Counted from the first letter of the stretch, positions 38,284 through 49,711 are shown. The stretch: DNA of 64,000 bases from Verrucosispora sp. WMMD573 (GCF_027497175.1 NZ_CP114901.1:2356001-2420000), one strand, 5' to 3'. Notes: generated by a model not told the origin, from the letters alone. Numbers and translations are program-made.

Positions 38284-41200
38284 TCAGCGCATGCCGCGGA
38301 GCGCGGTCTGTAGGCGTTCCTGGGCGCGGCGTCGGCGTTCGTTGCTGGCGCCGAGAATCAGCAGCAGGAAGCCGACCGGGATCAGCGCCAGCCATGGTCC
38401 GAGGCTGAACAGCGCGTGCACGGCCGCGATGGCGGTGACCACCGCACCGACGATGACCGGCGCCTGCTGCTGGGTCATCGAGCCGAAGACCAGCACCGCC
38501 ACCGCACCGAGCAGCAGCAGCACCTGGCGCATCGTGCTCGAATCGGTGGCCAGCACGATCGCCAGGGTCGGCACGAAGGCGGCCAGCAGCGCCGGCCCGT
38601 ACGCCACCCAGCTGCTCAGGTCGGTGCGCTGACGTAGCTCCAGCACCCCGACCAGCAGGGCCAGCGCGGCGAACGGCAGAGTGTACGCCTCGGGCAGGGC
38701 GACGTCGGCGACCCGCATCAGGATCCACCAGGCGGTGATCTCGCAGAGCACCACCGCCCAGAACAGCACCCGTCGCTCCGTCGGCCGGCGGCCGGGCCGG
38801 GTCGCGGCGAGGCCGAGGACCGCACCCCAGGCGGCGAGCAGCGCGGCGATGTGCCGAGGTGAGTCGAAGGCCAGCGCCAGCGCGATCAGCGCGGCGGCGT
38901 GGCCGCTCCACTCCACGGTCGCCGCCTCGCGGCGCGCCTCCGGACGGCGGAGCCGGGGCAGCGTGGCGGAGAAGACCTGCAATGCCGCGCCGACCGCCAG
39001 CACCCCGAACGCCGACCAGACCGGGGCGAGCCCGGCCACCAGGCCAGCGGTGAGCACGAACAGCTGCGCCATCAGCGAGGCGAACAACCAACCGAGCAGA
39101 CGGGCCCGGGAGGTGAGGCCGTACAGGGCGGCCACCAGCCCGACCCCGACCGCACCGCCGAGGGTGAACAGGGTCAGTTCCCGGGTGGCGAGGCTGCCGG
39201 CGAGGCCGGCCCCGCCCGCCGCCAGCCCGATCAGGAAGACCAGGACCCGGGCCAGCCGCAGCGAACGAGCTCGTTCCACCAGGGCCGGCGGTGGCGTCAA
39301 CGCCAGCCCCAGCATCGAGATGGTGAACACCGCCAGCGCCGACAGGGTGCTCGCCGGCCAGCCGCCGCCCAGCGCGATCGGGGCGATGAGCAGGGTGACT
39401 GCGGCGCCGGGCAGCACCACCGGCACCGCCCGGGACCGGCGACCGCCGCTGAACCCGGTGGCGGCCAGCGCCGCCGTCGCGGTGAGCAGCAGCGCGGTGA
39501 GCACATGGGTCGGGTTGACCGCCGCCGGAGGCGGGGCCAGCAGGGCCGCCGGTGGTCCCTGCCAGATCCGGCCGACGGTGCGATGCGGGTCGACGAGAGC
39601 CGCGATCAGCGCCGGGGCGATGGAGACCAGGGCCAGCACGGTCGGCAGGGCGGCAGCAGCCAGCGCGCCAGCGGCCGGGCTCACCCGCCACCGGCGTCGG
39701 TTGTCGTCGGGCAGGCGGCGCAGCGCCCCGTCGAGCAGCACCGTCCAGCGGCGCACCGGTTGGGCCGCGCCGACCGGCGGCTCGGTCGCCCCTCGTACGA
39801 GTTCGGCGAGCACACCGAGCAGGGCCGCCGCTGCGGCGTACACCCCGACGGGCAGGGCGATCGGTACGGCGGCGAGCGCGGTCACGCTCGCCCCGCCGAC
39901 GACCCCGGCGCTGGCCCAGGGCAGGTACTGGGGAACCTGCCGACGGGCCGCGGCCACCGCGGCCAGGCCCAGACTGGACGCGGCCAGGCCGGCGGTGAGC
40001 ACCACCTGAGGGGTATGACCGAACTCGACGGCGAGGGCGGCGGTGGCGCCCGGCAACGCCAACAGCGCCGCGCACACCCCCGCGCCACCGATCTGCGCCA
40101 GGTGCGGCGGCATGCCCTCCGCCTCGATGTCATCGACGAGTGGCTCGGCCATCTCACGGGCCAGCGCGGCCACCACCGCGCCGATCAGGACGATGCTGCC
40201 CAGGGCCAGCGCGGTCGTCCACGGCCGCACCAGGCCGGCACCGGCCGCATGCAGCGCGACCACCCCGGCCACCGTGATCCGGGACAGCGCCGCCCGGGGC
40301 TCGATCGTGGCGACCGCGGCCATCCCGAAGATGGTGGCGACCATGCCGCCGATCAGTACCGGTGACCACCAGGGCAGCTCGAAGGCGGCGGGAGCGCCGA
40401 TGGTGGCGAGCACCACCGCCACGCCGGCCACGTCCCAGCGCCACGGCGGTGGCAGCAGGATGCCGGCCGCGACCGCGAGCAGCACCAGGGCGATCGGTCC
40501 CTGCCAGGTCGTACCGCCGGTCGGCGCGGCCGGCCAACCACTCAGGTCACCGTTCCAGATCGGGCCGGGGGTGGCCAGCACGCCGAGGCCGCCGCGCAAC
40601 GCCATCCAGCCGGCCAGCAGCCCGATCAGCACCCCACCGACAGCGAGGCCGAGCACCGGGCCTCGTCGCCACTCCTCCGGCATCGCCCGGGCCGCCACGG
40701 CGACCACCAGGACCAGCGCGGCGGCGACGGCGAGCTGCCCGCTCGGCGCGAGCACGGCGCCGATCCGGAGCAGGGTGGCGACCAGCGTGGCGGTCACCGC
40801 GGCGGCTGCCAGGTCGGAACCGTCCAGGGTGAGATCCGAGCGGCGGCCGGTGTCGATCGACGGAGCCAGATAGAGCAGCACCGCGGAGACCAGCAGCAGC
40901 GCCCCGACCCAGGCGTCCGCGACGGTGGCGCCCGGTGCGCCGAAGCCGGCTGCGGCGACCACCAACGCGCCCAGACCGGTCCCCACCGACAGCGGTACCG
41001 GGATCTGGCGTTGCGACACCTGCACGACGGCCGCGTAGCCGAGCGTGACACAGCAGGCGAGGAAGCTGGCCGCGAGCACCGGTACGGTCGCCTCGCGCAG
41101 GCTCGCCGGAGTCGGCGTGGTGTCTACCGGCAGGGTGGCCGCCACGAAGGCGGCCACCGCTCCGGGCAGCGCGAAGGCGGCACCTCCGGCGGCCCAGGCG

Positions 41201-43212
41201 GAGACACTGTCCGCCGCCGCCGGGGCGAGCCGGATCCGGGGGGCGGCGGCGATCAGGGCACCGGCCACGACGAGGGTGATCAGCACGGCGGCGGTCAGCG
41301 CCGGCCGGGCGAGGGCCGCGCCCGCGCCGACCAGCCCGACCACGGCGGCGGCAATGGCGTGCGCCAGCGCAGCGCGGGGCGTCCGCGCGGAGAGGCCAGC
41401 GGCCCCGATGCCGATCGCCGCCAGCACCATCGGCCACGGCGCCAACGTCCAGGCCAGCCCGAAGGAGGCCGGTACGGCAAGCGCGGTGAGCGCCGCACCG
41501 GTCACGGCGAACTCGCGGCGGATCTCCGGCGGCAGGGCCAGCACCGCGGCCACGGTCAGCAGGAAGGCGCTGACGGCGAGCTGCCAGGCGGCCGGTCCCA
41601 CGGCGGCGGCCAGCTCGGCCGGGTACCGGTCGAGGTCCGCCGCCCAGGCCGGCAGCGCCGCCTGGACGGGGGCGATTCCGGCGCGCAGCGCGCTGCCGGC
41701 GACCACCACCCCGCTGACCGTGAGCGCCACCGCAGAGGCCAGCTGCGGTCCCCGGCGGGCCGACTCGGGTACCGCCCGGACCGCCAGACCGGTGACCGTG
41801 ATGACCGCCGCGATCAGCAGCAGGGCCCGACCGGGCAGCGCCACCGCGGCGATCCGTCCCAGGGCGCCGATGACGGCCAGCGTGAACACGCCCGCCCCCA
41901 GGTCCGGTAGGGGTGGGCGACGGAGCACCAGCGTTCCGGCCAGGCAGACCGCGGCGGCGAGGAGGAGGACCAGGCCGGCGCCGGTCGCGCCCGGCACGGT
42001 GGTGGTCCGCAGCAGGGCGGTCACCGCGTACGCCAGGGCTAGCGCGACCGCCACCCCGTGCAGCACCCAGGTCAGTACCCGCAGCCCGGGCACCGGTCGG
42101 CTCGGTGCGGTCGCGGTGCTGCCGACGCCGAGGTCAAGCAGTTCGCCGCCCTCCTCCGGCGCGGCTTCCGGCCTGCGGTCGGCCCGGCTCTCCTCGGCGG
42201 TCCGCGGTCGGGGCGCTGTCGACCGGCTGGCGTCGTCCATGCCGTCGGTGCGGGACTGCTCCACGGTGACCGGCGAGCGGGCCAGCCACAGGTCGAGCAG
42301 CGCTACCACGGTCAACACCAGCGCCCAGCCCGCCGGACCGGTGATCCGGTCGTACGCCAGCAGCGGCACCACCGGCTGGGCGGCCAGCACGGTGGCGAAC
42401 CGGGGCGCGCGCAGCCTGGTCCACCCGGCGTAGCCGACGGCGACGGCAGCGGTGACCGCGAAGATCACTCCAGCGAAGACGGCACCGGAGGCACCGCCGT
42501 TGCCGATCCGGTCCACGGCCCACAACGCGTACCCGGCGAGCGGCACCAGGAGCAGGCCCACCGCGGCGATGGTCTCGGCCGTGGAGGTCAGCCCACGCCG
42601 GACCAGCACCGGCGGGGCGAGCAGCATCAGTACCGTCGCGAGCAGCAGGATGCCGAGTCGGGTCAACGCGTCCATCGAGCTGGTGGCGACCACGGCGAAC
42701 ACCACGGCGGCGACGCCGAGCAGCAGCGCGCCGAGGCCGAGCGGGATGTTCTGGACCTCCCGTGAGGAGGCTTCCGGTGGGTGCTCCGGGTCGTCGGCGT
42801 CCAACCACACAGGTTCGGTCGGTGGCGGTGGCTCCTGGGCGCCGGCGCCCTGCCGGGGGACCCGGGGCGGCGGAGTCGCACCGTCGCGGGGCGGTGAGGC
42901 GCCCTCGGACGTGGGTCGTCGCGGCGGCCGACGACGTAGCACACGGCGGGGGCGGGCGGACTGCCGGACTCGCTCGTCACCCTGACTACCGGCGTGCGAG
43001 AGGATGTCCCGCTGGAAGAGCGCGGCCTGCATCTTCGCGGCGAGCTGCCGTTGCTCGCGGGCGATGGCGGCCTCGCGGGCCTTCAACTCCGCGATGGACC
43101 GTTCGATCTCCGTCAGGTGATCGGCCCACTGCGGCTGATGCGCGCCGCAGTGCGGGCAGCGAACCGCCGGCTTGATCTTCCGGCCACACGAAGGGCACTG
43201 AAAGTTCGCCAC
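38284..43212 (-). CDS. Giant polytopic membrane protein, SCO7613-type
   Basis: 1642 residues. The N terminus is a zinc ribbon (CPSC at 6-9, CPHC at 19-22) followed by a charged coiled-coil segment of about 40 residues. A Pro/Arg-rich linker then leads into a very long array of hydrophobic helices, probably around 40. The C-terminal segment resembles what databases call the SCO7613 C-terminal domain. I know of no established function; the design suggests a scaffold or transporter with a cytosolic zinc-binding head. The many Ala/Val/Leu repeats with similar spacing suggest internal duplication. It has its own start and is convergent with purE. Confidence 0.88.
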   Translation of the reverse strand: MANFQCPSCGRKIKPAVRCPHCGAHQPQWADHLTEIERSIAELKAREAAIAREQRQLAAKMQAALFQRDILSHAGSQGDERVRQSARPRRVLRRRPPRRPTSEGASPPRDGATPPPRVPRQGAGAQEPPPPTEPVWLDADDPEHPPEASSREVQNIPLGLGALLLGVAAVVFAVVATSSMDALTRLGILLLATVLMLLAPPVLVRRGLTSTAETIAAVGLLLVPLAGYALWAVDRIGNGGASGAVFAGVIFAVTAAVAVGYAGWTRLRAPRFATVLAAQPVVPLLAYDRITGPAGWALVLTVVALLDLWLARSPVTVEQSRTDGMDDASRSTAPRPRTAEESRADRRPEAAPEEGGELLDLGVGSTATAPSRPVPGLRVLTWVLHGVAVALALAYAVTALLRTTTVPGATGAGLVLLLAAAVCLAGTLVLRRPPLPDLGAGVFTLAVIGALGRIAAVALPGRALLLIAAVITVTGLAVRAVPESARRGPQLASAVALTVSGVVVAGSALRAGIAPVQAALPAWAADLDRYPAELAAAVGPAAWQLAVSAFLLTVAAVLALPPEIRREFAVTGAALTALAVPASFGLAWTLAPWPMVLAAIGIGAAGLSARTPRAALAHAIAAAVVGLVGAGAALARPALTAAVLITLVVAGALIAAAPRIRLAPAAADSVSAWAAGGAAFALPGAVAAFVAATLPVDTTPTPASLREATVPVLAASFLACCVTLGYAAVVQVSQRQIPVPLSVGTGLGALVVAAAGFGAPGATVADAWVGALLLVSAVLLYLAPSIDTGRRSDLTLDGSDLAAAAVTATLVATLLRIGAVLAPSGQLAVAAALVLVVAVAARAMPEEWRRGPVLGLAVGGVLIGLLAGWMALRGGLGVLATPGPIWNGDLSGWPAAPTGGTTWQGPIALVLLAVAAGILLPPPWRWDVAGVAVVLATIGAPAAFELPWWSPVLIGGMVATIFGMAAVATIEPRAALSRITVAGVVALHAAGAGLVRPWTTALALGSIVLIGAVVAALAREMAEPLVDDIEAEGMPPHLAQIGGAGVCAALLALPGATAALAVEFGHTPQVVLTAGLAASSLGLAAVAAARRQVPQYLPWASAGVVGGASVTALAAVPIALPVGVYAAAAALLGVLAELVRGATEPPVGAAQPVRRWTVLLDGALRRLPDDNRRRWRVSPAAGALAAAALPTVLALVSIAPALIAALVDPHRTVGRIWQGPPAALLAPPPAAVNPTHVLTALLLTATAALAATGFSGGRRSRAVPVVLPGAAVTLLIAPIALGGGWPASTLSALAVFTISMLGLALTPPPALVERARSLRLARVLVFLIGLAAGGAGLAGSLATRELTLFTLGGAVGVGLVAALYGLTSRARLLGWLFASLMAQLFVLTAGLVAGLAPVWSAFGVLAVGAALQVFSATLPRLRRPEARREAATVEWSGHAAALIALALAFDSPRHIAALLAAWGAVLGLAATRPGRRPTERRVLFWAVVLCEITAWWILMRVADVALPEAYTLPFAALALLVGVLELRQRTDLSSWVAYGPALLAAFVPTLAIVLATDSSTMRQVLLLLGAVAVLVFGSMTQQQAPVIVGAVVTAIAAVHALFSLGPWLALIPVGFLLLILGASNERRRRAQERLQTALRGMR

Positions 43213-43322
43213 GACACCCCTTCACCCGCACTGTGGATTCCCACTGTCGCAGCATGCCCAAAGCGGGCCGGGAATTCGACAGTTGTCGGCGGGTCAAGCG
43301 CCAACATCACCGGACGGTGCGA

Positions 43323-44750
43323 TCAAGGTCGCCCCATGCCCCGGTACTCCCAGCCGGCCTGGGTCCACAGTGCGGGGTCGAGGCAGTTGCGGGCGTCGAC
43401 GATGCGGCGGCCGGCGACGAGGTCGCCGAGGTGGCTGGGGTCGGCGTTGCGGAAGTCGGCCCACTCGGTGAGGACGCAGACCAGGTCGGCGCCGGTCACC
43501 GCCTCGGCCATGTCGGGCTCGTAGGTCAGTTCCGGTACCGCCCGGCGGGCGTTCTCCATGCCCTGGGGGTCGTAGACGTGCACGTTGGCGCCGGCCTTGT
43601 GCAGCAGGGCGGCGACGGCGAGGGCGGGGGCGTCGCGTACGTCGTCGGTGTTGGGTTTGAAGGTGGCGCCGAGCACGGCGATGCGGGTGCCGGACAGGTC
43701 GGGGCCGGCGGGACCGGAGCGGCGACCGAGCAGGTCGGCGGCGAGTTGCAGCACGCGGGTGCGTCGGCGCAGGTTGATCAGGTCGACCTCGTGCAGGAAG
43801 CGCAGGGCCTCACCGGCGCCGAGTTCCTGGGCGCGGGCCTGGAAGGCGCGGATGTCCTTGGGCAGGCAGGCGCCGCCGAAGCCGAGGCCGGCCTGGAGGA
43901 AGCGGTTGCCGATGCGCGGGTCGTAGCCGATTGCCTTGGCGAGCTGGGTGACGTCGCCGCCGGAGGCCTCGCAGACCTCGGCCATGGCGTTGATGAAGGA
44001 GATCTTGGTGGCCAGGAAGGCGTTCGCGGCGACCTTGACCAGCTCGGCGGTGGCGAAGTCGGTGACGACGAGGGGTACTTCCCGGTCCTCGGTGGCGGCG
44101 AGGTCGAATACGCCCTTGTGGGCGGCGTAGAGCATGCCGTTGGCCCACTCGCTCTTGACGCCGACCACGATCCGGTTGGGGCGCAGCACGTCGTCGACGG
44201 CGAAGCCCTCCTGGAGGAACTCGGGGCTCCAGGCGACCTCTACGCCGAGGTCGGCGGAGGCGTGCTTGCCGACGAGTTGCTCCACCCATTCGGCGGTGCC
44301 GACCGGGACCGTGGACTTGCCGACGATCAGCGCCTTGCGGGTCAGGTGCTGAGCCAGGCCGGTGACCGACGCCTCGACGTACGACAGGTCGGCGCCCATC
44401 CCGTCGGCCCGCTGGGGGGTGCCGACGCAGATGAAGTGCACGTCACCGAAGTCGGCGGTCTCGGCGATGTCGGTGCTGAACCGCAGCCGACCGGCGGCCA
44501 GGTTACGCCGCAGCAACTCGTCCAGGCCGGGCTCGTGGATCGGCACCTCACCCGCGTTCAGCTTGGCGATCTTGTCCGCGTCGACGTCGAACCCGAGCAC
44601 CTCGTAGCCGAGTTCCGCGTAGCAGATGGCGTAGGTCGCGCCGAGGTAGCCGGTGCCCAGGAAGGTCACCCGGGGGCGGGAGGCGCCCGAGGGGGGAGTG
44701 ACCGCCGCGATGGCGGGCACCGGCTGGGTGTTCGGGTACGGGATGGTCAC
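43323..44750 (-). CDS. ugd: UDP-glucose 6-dehydrogenase
   Basis: 475 residues from GTG 44750. The NAD-binding motif FLGTGYLGATY begins near residue 30. The catalytic Cys295 sits in GFGGACLPKD. FKPNTDDVRDAPA lies in the C-terminal UDP-binding domain. It oxidises UDP-glucose to UDP-glucuronate, a precursor of cell-wall and capsular polymers and of glycoside antibiotics. The N-terminal 25 residues before the Rossmann strand are Pro-rich and may be partly upstream of the real start. It lies 110 bp downstream of the SCO7613-type gene on the same strand. Confidence 0.95.
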   Translation of the reverse strand: MTIPYPNTQPVPAIAAVTPPSGASRPRVTFLGTGYLGATYAICYAELGYEVLGFDVDADKIAKLNAGEVPIHEPGLDELLRRNLAAGRLRFSTDIAETADFGDVHFICVGTPQRADGMGADLSYVEASVTGLAQHLTRKALIVGKSTVPVGTAEWVEQLVGKHASADLGVEVAWSPEFLQEGFAVDDVLRPNRIVVGVKSEWANGMLYAAHKGVFDLAATEDREVPLVVTDFATAELVKVAANAFLATKISFINAMAEVCEASGGDVTQLAKAIGYDPRIGNRFLQAGLGFGGACLPKDIRAFQARAQELGAGEALRFLHEVDLINLRRRTRVLQLAADLLGRRSGPAGPDLSGTRIAVLGATFKPNTDDVRDAPALAVAALLHKAGANVHVYDPQGMENARRAVPELTYEPDMAEAVTGADLVCVLTEWADFRNADPSHLGDLVAGRRIVDARNCLDPALWTQAGWEYRGMGRP

Positions 44751-45004
44751 GCCTGTCTTCTCCGCTCGCACTGGCGCCGCGTGGCTGCGTCGCATTCCTT
44801 TGCGGCGCCGAGGCGGGGCGCCGGAGAGGTGGTGGTTCGTCTGCTGGGTTCCATCATCGCCGAGCGGCTTCAGGGTTTCGTCTTGCCCCAGCCTACGCGC
44901 CGGTAACATCACCTGAACTGTGGTCGTTATCCTTCAGTCTGCGCGGTGGGTGTCCAGGTGACGCTACAGACTGCGCATGATAGCGGTGAAGGGGAGGGGC
45001 CGAC

Positions 45005-46168
45005 ATGGCCGCAGAGCAGTCGTTCGACGCGTACCGCCTGCCGGAGGAGCACGAGGCGATCCGGGAAGCGGTGCGTGAGGTCTGTGCGGCCAAGGTGGCT
45101 CCGCACGCCGCCGAGGCCGATGAGACAGGTGAGTTCCCGAAGGCGTCGTACGACGCGCTACGTGCCGCCGACTTCCACGCACCGCACATCCCGGTCGAGT
45201 ACGGCGGGGCCGGCGCGGACGCGCTGGCCACGGCAATCGTGATCGAGGAGGTCGCGCGGGCCTGCGCCTCGTCGTCGCTGATCCCGGCGGTGAACAAGCT
45301 GGGCACGATGCCGCTGCTGCTGGCCGGCTCCGACGATCTCAAGCGCCGGTACCTGACTCCGGTCGCCAGCGGCGAGGCGATGTTCTCGTACTGCCTCTCC
45401 GAGCCGGAGGCGGGCAGCGACGCGGCCGCGATGACCACCCGGGCGGTACGTGACGGCGATCACTGGGTGCTCAACGGCGTGAAGCGTTGGATCACCAACG
45501 CCGGTGTCTCGGAGTTCTACACCGTCTTCGCGGCGACCGACCCCACCGCCCGGTCCCGGGGCATCTCCGCCTTCGTGGTCGAGAAGTCCGATCCGGGGGT
45601 GAGCTTCGGCGCGCCCGAGAAGAAGTTGGGCATCAAGGGCTCCCCGACCCGCGAGGTCTACCTGGACAACGTCCGGATCCCGGCGGACCGGATGATCGGC
45701 GCCGAGGGCACCGGCTTCGCCACCGCGATGAAGACCCTGGACCACACCCGGGTCACCATCGCCGCCCAGGCGGTGGGCATCGCGCAGGGTGCGCTCGACT
45801 ACGCCAAGGGTTACGTCGCCGAGCGCCGGCAGTTCGGCAAGGCGGTCGCCGAGTTCCAGGGTGTGCAGTTCATGCTCGCCGACATGGGCATGAAACTGGA
45901 GGCGGCCCGGCAGCTGACGTACGCGGCGGCCGGCCGGTCCGAGCGTGGCGACGCCGATCTGACCTACTTCGGCGCGGCGGCGAAGTGCTTCGCCTCGGAC
46001 GCCGCCATGGAGATCACCACCGACGCGGTCCAGCTGCTCGGCGGCTACGGCTACACCCGTGACTACCCGGTCGAGCGGATGATGCGGGATGCCAAGATCA
46101 CCCAGATCTACGAGGGTACGAACCAGGTGCAGCGCATCGTGATGGCCCGCCAACTGCTCAAGGGCTGA
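45005..46168 (+). CDS. Acyl-CoA dehydrogenase
   Basis: 387 residues of the FAD-dependent family. YCLSEPEAGSDAA and WITNAG bind FAD and substrate. The catalytic Glu lies in QIYEGTNQVQR near the C terminus, in the position of short-chain enzymes. LLGGYGYTRDYPVERMMRDAK is well conserved. It introduces the first double bond in beta-oxidation or branched-chain catabolism; the exact substrate is not visible. A perfect hairpin follows the stop. Confidence 0.95.
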   Translation: MAAEQSFDAYRLPEEHEAIREAVREVCAAKVAPHAAEADETGEFPKASYDALRAADFHAPHIPVEYGGAGADALATAIVIEEVARACASSSLIPAVNKLGTMPLLLAGSDDLKRRYLTPVASGEAMFSYCLSEPEAGSDAAAMTTRAVRDGDHWVLNGVKRWITNAGVSEFYTVFAATDPTARSRGISAFVVEKSDPGVSFGAPEKKLGIKGSPTREVYLDNVRIPADRMIGAEGTGFATAMKTLDHTRVTIAAQAVGIAQGALDYAKGYVAERRQFGKAVAEFQGVQFMLADMGMKLEAARQLTYAAAGRSERGDADLTYFGAAAKCFASDAAMEITTDAVQLLGGYGYTRDYPVERMMRDAKITQIYEGTNQVQRIVMARQLLKG

Positions 46169-46187
46169 CGGCCCGGGGAGAACCAGC

Positions 46188-46224
46188 GTCACCTCCGCCC
46201 GTGCGGTTGTCGGGCGGAGGTGAC
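46188..46224. terminator. Bidirectional hairpin terminator
   Basis: GTCACCTCCGCCCG (46188-46201) and its exact complement (46211-46224) form a 14-bp stem with a 9-nt loop. It sits between the convergent ends of the acyl-CoA dehydrogenase and the next gene, 20 and 17 bp from their stops. Confidence 0.75.
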
Positions 46225-46240
46225 GATCGGTGATGCGGGT

Positions 46241-46894
46241 TCAGCTGGTGGCGTCGTCGCGTCGGGGCAGGTTGCCCGGCGGCGCCGACCAGGGCGACCC
46301 ACCTCCGGTACGCCGGGGCAGCGGCTCGGTCGGCGTCGAATCCGGATCCGGATAGCCCAGGCTCAGCGGCGCGGTGTCCCGTTCCGTCGACGGGTTCGGT
46401 GACCAGTCGGTCGACGTCGGGTCCGTTGCCGGAGCGTCGGGTGTCACCGACGCTGGTGCCGGCACCGGGGCTGGCCAACGCCGCCAGCGTTGCCCACTGA
46501 ACGTCGCGATCAGCAGCAGCATGCCGATCAGGAAGAGCGTGCCGTTCTCCACCGGCAACCCCAACGGCAGCGGGTCGCCGAGAAACTCCCCGTCGGACGG
46601 GATGCGTTCGCGTACCTCAAAGGGCGCGATGAACAGTCCGACGTACGGGGTGACCAGCAGCAGTCCGGCCACCAGCGGGCCGAGCGGTGAGATGCGTAGC
46701 GTGCCGAGCAGGCCCAGCACGATGCCGCCGACAGCGAGGTACACGGCCGGTTCGATGAGGTTTGCCGTGTTGGAGGTGCCGATCTCCACCCACCGGTCGA
46801 CGGTGCCGGCCGACCCGTCCTGACCGAGGGTGATCAGCACCCAGGTGACCGGCACCACCACCAGCCCTGCGAGGAAGCTCCACAGATGTCGCAT
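46241..46894 (-). CDS. Four-helix membrane protein with disordered C terminus
   Basis: 217 residues. Hydrophobic segments lie at about residues 5-23, 47-66, 71-90 and 118-134. A long Pro/Ser/Thr/Asp-rich tail with no fold follows. I do not recognise a domain. Its ATG is only 23 bp from the ATG of the divergent thioesterase gene, so the two must share overlapping promoters, with short or absent leaders. Confidence 0.78.
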   Translation of the reverse strand: MRHLWSFLAGLVVVPVTWVLITLGQDGSAGTVDRWVEIGTSNTANLIEPAVYLAVGGIVLGLLGTLRISPLGPLVAGLLLVTPYVGLFIAPFEVRERIPSDGEFLGDPLPLGLPVENGTLFLIGMLLLIATFSGQRWRRWPAPVPAPASVTPDAPATDPTSTDWSPNPSTERDTAPLSLGYPDPDSTPTEPLPRRTGGGSPWSAPPGNLPRRDDATS

Positions 46895-46917
46895 CCGCGC
46901 ACCGTACCGTTTCCGAC

Positions 46918-47439
46918 ATGACCGAGCACCCCGCCACCGCCCTGCCGGGCAAGCCGACCTCGTACTCCCGGGTAACCCTCAGCCGGATCATGACCGCTGT
47001 GGATGTGAACCTGTACGGAACGGTGCACGGCGGGGTGTTGATGAAGTTCGTCGACGACGTGGCCGGCGCGGCGGCGGCACGGCACAGCGGCGGTACGGCG
47101 GTGACTGCCGCGATCGACGAGATCGTCTTCTCGGAGGCCGTCCGGGTGGGCGACCTGGTGCACGCGTACGCCCAGGTGAACTGGACCGGGCAGACCTCGA
47201 TGGAGGTCGGCGTGCGGGTGATGGCGGAGCGCTGGGACTCGGCCGACGAGGTGCCGGTGCGGGTGGCCACCGCGTACCTCGTCTTTGTCGGGGTCGAGGT
47301 TGGTGGCGCGCCCCGGCCGGTGCGTCCGGTGCTACCGGAGACGCCGGAGGACGAGCGGCGCTGGCGGGAGGCGGAGATCCGCCGCGCCCACCGGCTGGCC
47401 CGCCGTCAGGCCATCCAGGCGGCCCGCAGCGAACCCTGA
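46918..47439 (+). CDS. Hotdog-fold acyl-CoA thioesterase
   Basis: 173 residues. NLYGTVHGGVLMKFVDDVAG is the start of the central helix of the acyl-CoA thioesterase hotdog fold, with the catalytic Asp region in DDVAG. YAQVNWTGQTSMEVGV forms the paired strand. A basic helical C-terminal tail of about 35 residues follows. Such enzymes hydrolyse acyl-CoA to free acid. It starts 23 bp from a divergent gene. Confidence 0.9.
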   Translation: MTEHPATALPGKPTSYSRVTLSRIMTAVDVNLYGTVHGGVLMKFVDDVAGAAAARHSGGTAVTAAIDEIVFSEAVRVGDLVHAYAQVNWTGQTSMEVGVRVMAERWDSADEVPVRVATAYLVFVGVEVGGAPRPVRPVLPETPEDERRWREAEIRRAHRLARRQAIQAARSEP

Positions 47440-47637
47440 GGCCGCCGGCCGGCTCTGCTTCGGCGGCGATCGGCAGCCCCTCCCTGCGCCATGGCCACAC
47501 TGGTCTGCCGCCGGGGGTGTGGTGCGGGCACATGCGCCCGCAGGGTGCGGGTGCGGAGAATGACGCTTCGAGGTAGGGCAAGATGGCGCCACGGCCCACC
47601 GCACAGCGTCGTGCCGGGCCAGGGGAGGAGTGGACCA

Positions 47638-49620
47638 GTGACGGACGTGCTGTGGACGCCACCGGCGGACGTGCTCCAGCGGTCCCGGATCGGGGCTTAC
47701 CTGCGTTGGCTCGACGAGCACCGGGGGCTGACGTTCGCCGACTACGACGCGTTGTGGCGGTGGTCGGTCACCGACCTGGACGCGTTCTGGCGGTCGATCT
47801 GGGACCACTTCGGCGTCGTCGCGCACACCCCGCCGACCGCCACCCTGACCGACCGGGACATGCCGGGCACCCGGTGGTTCCCTGGCGCCACCCTCAACTA
47901 CGCCGAGAACGTGCTGCGGATGCCGGGACGGGCCGACGACGAGCCGGTGGTCGTGGCACACGGGCAGACCCGGGCGCCGGTCACCCTCACCGCCGGGCAA
48001 CTGCGCGAGCAGGTCCGCCGGGTCGCCGCCGGGCTGCGCCGGCTCGGCGTCACCACCGGCGACCGGGTGGCGGCGTACGCCCCGAACATCCCCGAGACGT
48101 ACGTGCTGATGCTGGCCAGCGCCAGCCTCGGTGCCATCTTCTCGTCCTGTGCGCCGGAGTTCGGCACCCGCAGCGTGACCGACCGGTGGCAGCAGATCGA
48201 GCCGAAGATCCTGGTCGCGGTGGACGGCTACCGCTACGGCGACAAGCCGGTGGACCGGCGCGCCGAGGTGGCCGCGATCCGGGCCGCGCTGCCGTCGCTG
48301 CGGCACACCGTCTCGATTCCCTACCTCGACCCCGACGGTTCCCCGGCGGACGGGGCACTGGCCTGGACGGAGCTGGCGGCCGAGACCGACGAACCGCTGG
48401 CCTGCACCCCGGTGCCGTTCGACCACCCGCTGTACGTGCTCTACTCCTCCGGCACCACCGGGCTGCCCAAGCCGATCGTGCACGGACACGGCGGAATTCT
48501 GCTGGAACATTTGAAGATGCTCGCCCTGCATCACGATCTCGGCCCGGCGGACCGGTTCTTCTGGTTCACCACCACCGGCTGGATGATGTGGAACTTCCTG
48601 ATCTCCGGGCCGGCGGTGGGCGCGGCGATCGTGCTGTTCGACGGCAACCCCGGCCACCCTGACCTGGGCGAGATGTGGCGGCTGGCCGAGCAGACCGGCA
48701 CCACGTACTGCGGCACCTCCGCGCCCTTCCTGCTGGCCTGCCGCAAGGCCGGGCTGGTCCCGCGCGAGATCGCCGACCTCTCCGCGCTGCGCGGCCTCGG
48801 CTCCACCGGCGCGCCGCTGCCCGCAGAGGGCTTCACCTGGGTGTACGACACGGTCGGCAGCGATCTTCAGCTCCAGTCGCTCTCCGGCGGCACGGACGTC
48901 TGCACCGGTTTCGTCGGCGGCGTACCGCTGCTGCCGGTGCACGCCGGTGAGATCGCCTGCCGGGCCCTGGGCGCCAAGGTGGAGGCCCGTTCTCCGGATG
49001 GCACCCCGGTCATCGGGGAACTGGGCGAGCTGGTGATCACCGAGCCGATGCCGAGCATGCCGGTAGGTTTCTGGAACGATCCGGACGGGGTCCGCTACCG
49101 GGAGGCGTACTTCGACGTCTATCCCGGGGTGTGGCGGCACGGGGACTGGATCACCATCAACGCCCGGGGCGGGTGCGTCATCACCGGCCGCTCCGATGCC
49201 ACCCTCAACCGGGGCGGCGTACGGCTCGGCACCGCCGAGTTCTACTCCGTCGTGGAGGGGCTGGACGAGGTCGTCGACTCGGTGGTGGTGCACCTGGAGG
49301 ACGGCGAGGGCGGCGCCGGTGAGCTGCTGCTGTTCGTGGTGCTGGCCGAGGGAATGACGCTCAACGACGAGTTGCGCCGGACGATCTGCCGCGAGCTGCG
49401 CACCGCGTTGTCCCCCCGACACGTACCCGACGAGATCCACCAGGTCCGCGCGGTGCCACGCACCCTGTCGGCGAAGAAGCTCGAGGTACCGGTCAAGAAG
49501 ATCCTCACCGGTACCCCGGTCGACCAGGCCGCCGCCAAGGGCGCCCTGGCCAACCCCGAGTCCCTGGCCGCCTTCGCCACCCTGGCTGAACTTCGCACCC
49601 CGGACCGCTCCACCACCTGA
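47638..49620 (+). CDS. aacS: Acetoacetyl-CoA synthetase
   Basis: 660 residues from GTG 47638, with GGGGAGGAG upstream. An ANL-superfamily ligase. The P-loop YSSGTTGLPKPIVHGHGG, the GGTDVCTGF adenylate region and the C-terminal catalytic lysine in LSAKKLEVPVKK are present. The length and N terminus (RYLRWL-like and WSVTDLDAFW) fit acetoacetate--CoA ligase better than acetyl-CoA synthetase. It activates acetoacetate so carbon can enter thiolase reactions. It is single, with a hairpin 92 bp beyond its stop. Confidence 0.9.
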   Translation: MTDVLWTPPADVLQRSRIGAYLRWLDEHRGLTFADYDALWRWSVTDLDAFWRSIWDHFGVVAHTPPTATLTDRDMPGTRWFPGATLNYAENVLRMPGRADDEPVVVAHGQTRAPVTLTAGQLREQVRRVAAGLRRLGVTTGDRVAAYAPNIPETYVLMLASASLGAIFSSCAPEFGTRSVTDRWQQIEPKILVAVDGYRYGDKPVDRRAEVAAIRAALPSLRHTVSIPYLDPDGSPADGALAWTELAAETDEPLACTPVPFDHPLYVLYSSGTTGLPKPIVHGHGGILLEHLKMLALHHDLGPADRFFWFTTTGWMMWNFLISGPAVGAAIVLFDGNPGHPDLGEMWRLAEQTGTTYCGTSAPFLLACRKAGLVPREIADLSALRGLGSTGAPLPAEGFTWVYDTVGSDLQLQSLSGGTDVCTGFVGGVPLLPVHAGEIACRALGAKVEARSPDGTPVIGELGELVITEPMPSMPVGFWNDPDGVRYREAYFDVYPGVWRHGDWITINARGGCVITGRSDATLNRGGVRLGTAEFYSVVEGLDEVVDSVVVHLEDGEGGAGELLLFVVLAEGMTLNDELRRTICRELRTALSPRHVPDEIHQVRAVPRTLSAKKLEVPVKKILTGTPVDQAAAKGALANPESLAAFATLAELRTPDRSTT

Positions 49621-49711
49621 TCCGATCCCCAGACGCCGCCCCCTCGACCCGCCCGCCCCCGGGTCTCGCCGCGGGTTCTGGCGTATAGGAGCCGGGCGCG
49701 CTGGTAGCCAG

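Noticed and set aside
37511..40075. An 854-codon minus-strand frame across purE and the SCO7613-type gene
   Set aside because: It is Arg/Gly/Pro-rich with no domain and is a shadow of two well-supported genes.
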